From NCBI GenBank assembly GCA_019239785.1, contig JAFAZM010000158.1, forward strand, positions 1-13,451: a DNA stretch of 13,451 nt, read 5' to 3'. The notes beneath the pieces are model-generated. The model was not told where the DNA came from. It ran no database searches and saw only the letters and a list, made by a program, of their open reading frames with translations. Made by a program: the position numbers and the translations under genes. The DNA comes from Sphingomonadaceae bacterium. GTDB lineage: Bacteria; Pseudomonadota; Alphaproteobacteria; Sphingomonadales; Sphingomonadaceae. How positions within the stretch are numbered: position 1 is the first letter of the stretch; each line of letters begins with the position of its first letter. Positions 12,548-13,451 of this stretch are shown here, one piece after another.

Positions 12548-13273
12548 ATGCTGGTCACCAATAAAGAGACGGGCACGAACATCTGCGAGATCGCGGACGG
12601 GATTTATCGGATCAACACGCCGGTGCCGATCCCGGGCCAGCAATTCTCGTTCAACCAATATCTGCTGGTCGCCGACGAGCCCTTGCTGTTCCACACCGGG
12701 CTGCGCGGCCTGTTTCCGCATGTGCGCGACGCCGTGGCCACGGTGATGCCGGTCGAGAAGCTCCGGCACGTCTCGTTCAGCCATGTCGAGGCGGACGAAT
12801 GCGGCGCCCTGAACCTCTGGCTGGAGGCCGCGCCGAAGGCCGCGCCTTTGTGCGGCGCGCTGGCGGCGATGGTCTCGGTCGGCGACATCGCCGACCGGGC
12901 GCCGCGGCCGCTCGCCGACGGCGAGGCCGTGGACCTCGGCGGCCGGCGGGTGCGCTGGATCGACGCGCCGCACGTGCCGCACGGCTGGGAATGCGGCTAT
13001 CTTTACGAGGAGGTGACCGGCACCCTGTTCTGCGGCGACCTGTTCACCCAGCCGGGCACCGGCGACGTGGCGCTGACCGAGGGCGACATCCTCGGCCCCA
13101 GCGAGGCATTCCGCCAGCCGATGGATTATTATGCGCACGGCCCGAACACCGCCGCCACGCTGGCGCGGATCGCCGCGACCGAGCCCGGGACGCTCGCCTG
13201 CATGCACGGCAGCGCCTGGCGCGGGAATGGCGGCGAACTGATCCGGGCTTTGGCAGCATCGGTCGCGGGCTGA
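12548..13273 (+). CDS. MBL-fold metallohydrolase of the di-iron oxygen-binding (flavodiiron-like) type
   Basis: A 241-residue protein with a clear GAAGGAG ribosome-binding site 8 bases before the ATG. The N-terminal IADGIYRINTPVPIPG and FSFNQYLLVADEPLLFHTG (33-51) match the lactamase-like domain of flavodiiron proteins rather than hydrolytic MBL enzymes. Metal ligands appear in order: His79, Glu81, Asp83 (SHVEADECG), His142 (DAPHVPHGW), Asp164 (FCGDLF) and His220 (CMHGSAW). HxExDE with Glu in place of the second His of the HxHxDH motif fits a di-iron site as in the ODP group, which binds or reduces O2. The flavodoxin domain of true flavodiiron proteins is absent, so electrons must come from another protein, or it acts as an O2 sensor; both are inference. 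No export signal is seen, so it should be cytosolic. It is a single gene followed by a palindromic repeat. Confidence 0.82.
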   Translation: MLVTNKETGTNICEIADGIYRINTPVPIPGQQFSFNQYLLVADEPLLFHTGLRGLFPHVRDAVATVMPVEKLRHVSFSHVEADECGALNLWLEAAPKAAPLCGALAAMVSVGDIADRAPRPLADGEAVDLGGRRVRWIDAPHVPHGWECGYLYEEVTGTLFCGDLFTQPGTGDVALTEGDILGPSEAFRQPMDYYAHGPNTAATLARIAATEPGTLACMHGSAWRGNGGELIRALAASVAG

Positions 13274-13274
13274 C

Positions 13275-13451
13275 CCCTTTCCCTCTCCCGTTCCGGGGAG
13301 AGGGACAGCCGGCCGGAGGCCGGCAGGGTGAGGGTGCGACGTGGGCGGGTAATCGTCAGAGTTCGAGCAGGACCGCCCGCCCCTGCCCTCACCCTCCCGC
13401 TCGCTTCGCGAGCGGGCCCCTCCCTCTCCCCGAAACGGGAGAGGGGTTTTG
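13275..13451. repeat. Palindromic intergenic repeat, family D, running to the window edge
   Basis: Directly after the MBL-fold stop codon, CTCTCCCGTTCCGGGGAGAG (13283-13302) and CTCTCCCCGAAACGGGAGAG (13424-13443) are near-complementary outer arms, each also self-complementary. Inside lie GGCAGGGTGAGGGTG (13322-13336) and its partner CCCTGCCCTCACCCT (about 13381-13395), plus a local hairpin GCTCGCTTCGCGAGC. The family resembles the first one in architecture but not in sequence. The element may continue past the window. Confidence 0.78.

Noticed and set aside
11993..13207. A 404-residue minus-strand frame
   Set aside because: Crosses the toxin gene, an intergenic region and the MBL-fold gene, all strongly supported on the other strand.

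Overview
The window is a GC-rich bacterial chromosome segment. Gene content and style (Rieske oxygenase, MHS-type transporter, Tat-exported oxidative enzymes, TonB, single-domain response regulator) together with the stock of intergenic palindromes suggest an alphaproteobacterium, most likely of the Sphingomonadales. That placement is inference from recognised families and repeat style; no rRNA or other taxonomic marker is present.

Layout. 1-275: 3' end of a Rieske-type ring-hydroxylating oxygenase alpha subunit (+). 278-410: palindromic repeat. 417-1594 (-): a two-gene operon, single-domain response regulator followed by a DUF1223 secreted thioredoxin-like protein, overlapping by 4 nt. 1708-3155 (+): an rRNA pseudouridine synthase (RsuA/RluB type) and rsmD, also overlapping by 4 nt. 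A second copy of the first palindrome sits at their junction and supplies both the tail of the first protein and the ribosome-binding site of the second. 3165-5112 (-): a transporter plus a Tat-exported intradiol ring-cleavage dioxygenase. 5190-5273: a second palindrome family. 5284-6450 (-): a Tat-exported aspartyl protease with two retropepsin-like lobes and a PDZ domain. 6630-7424 (+): TonB-family energy transducer. 7453-7542: a third palindrome family. 7572-8165 (-): SatP/YaaH acetate-succinate transporter. 8322-11672 (+): UvrD/PcrA-type helicase interrupted by a 358-residue intein. 11748-12409 (+): Phd-VapC toxin-antitoxin pair. 12548-13273 (+): an MBL-fold protein of the di-iron oxygen-binding type. 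13275-13451: another palindrome running to the window edge. No stretch longer than about 180 bases is unaccounted for; no tRNA, rRNA or CRISPR array was seen.

How the parts work together. The Rieske oxygenase, the intradiol dioxygenase with its transporter, and SatP fit uptake and oxidation of aromatic or small organic acids. rluB-like and rsmD form a ribosome-maturation pair. The most notable element is the intein in helicase motif III: its splicing residues look intact, but its central domain has no LAGLIDADG or HNH motif that I can see and instead shows a segment faintly like a GIY-YIG nuclease. The second notable feature is the palindromic repeat that has become part of the coding and translational signals of the rluB-rsmD operon.
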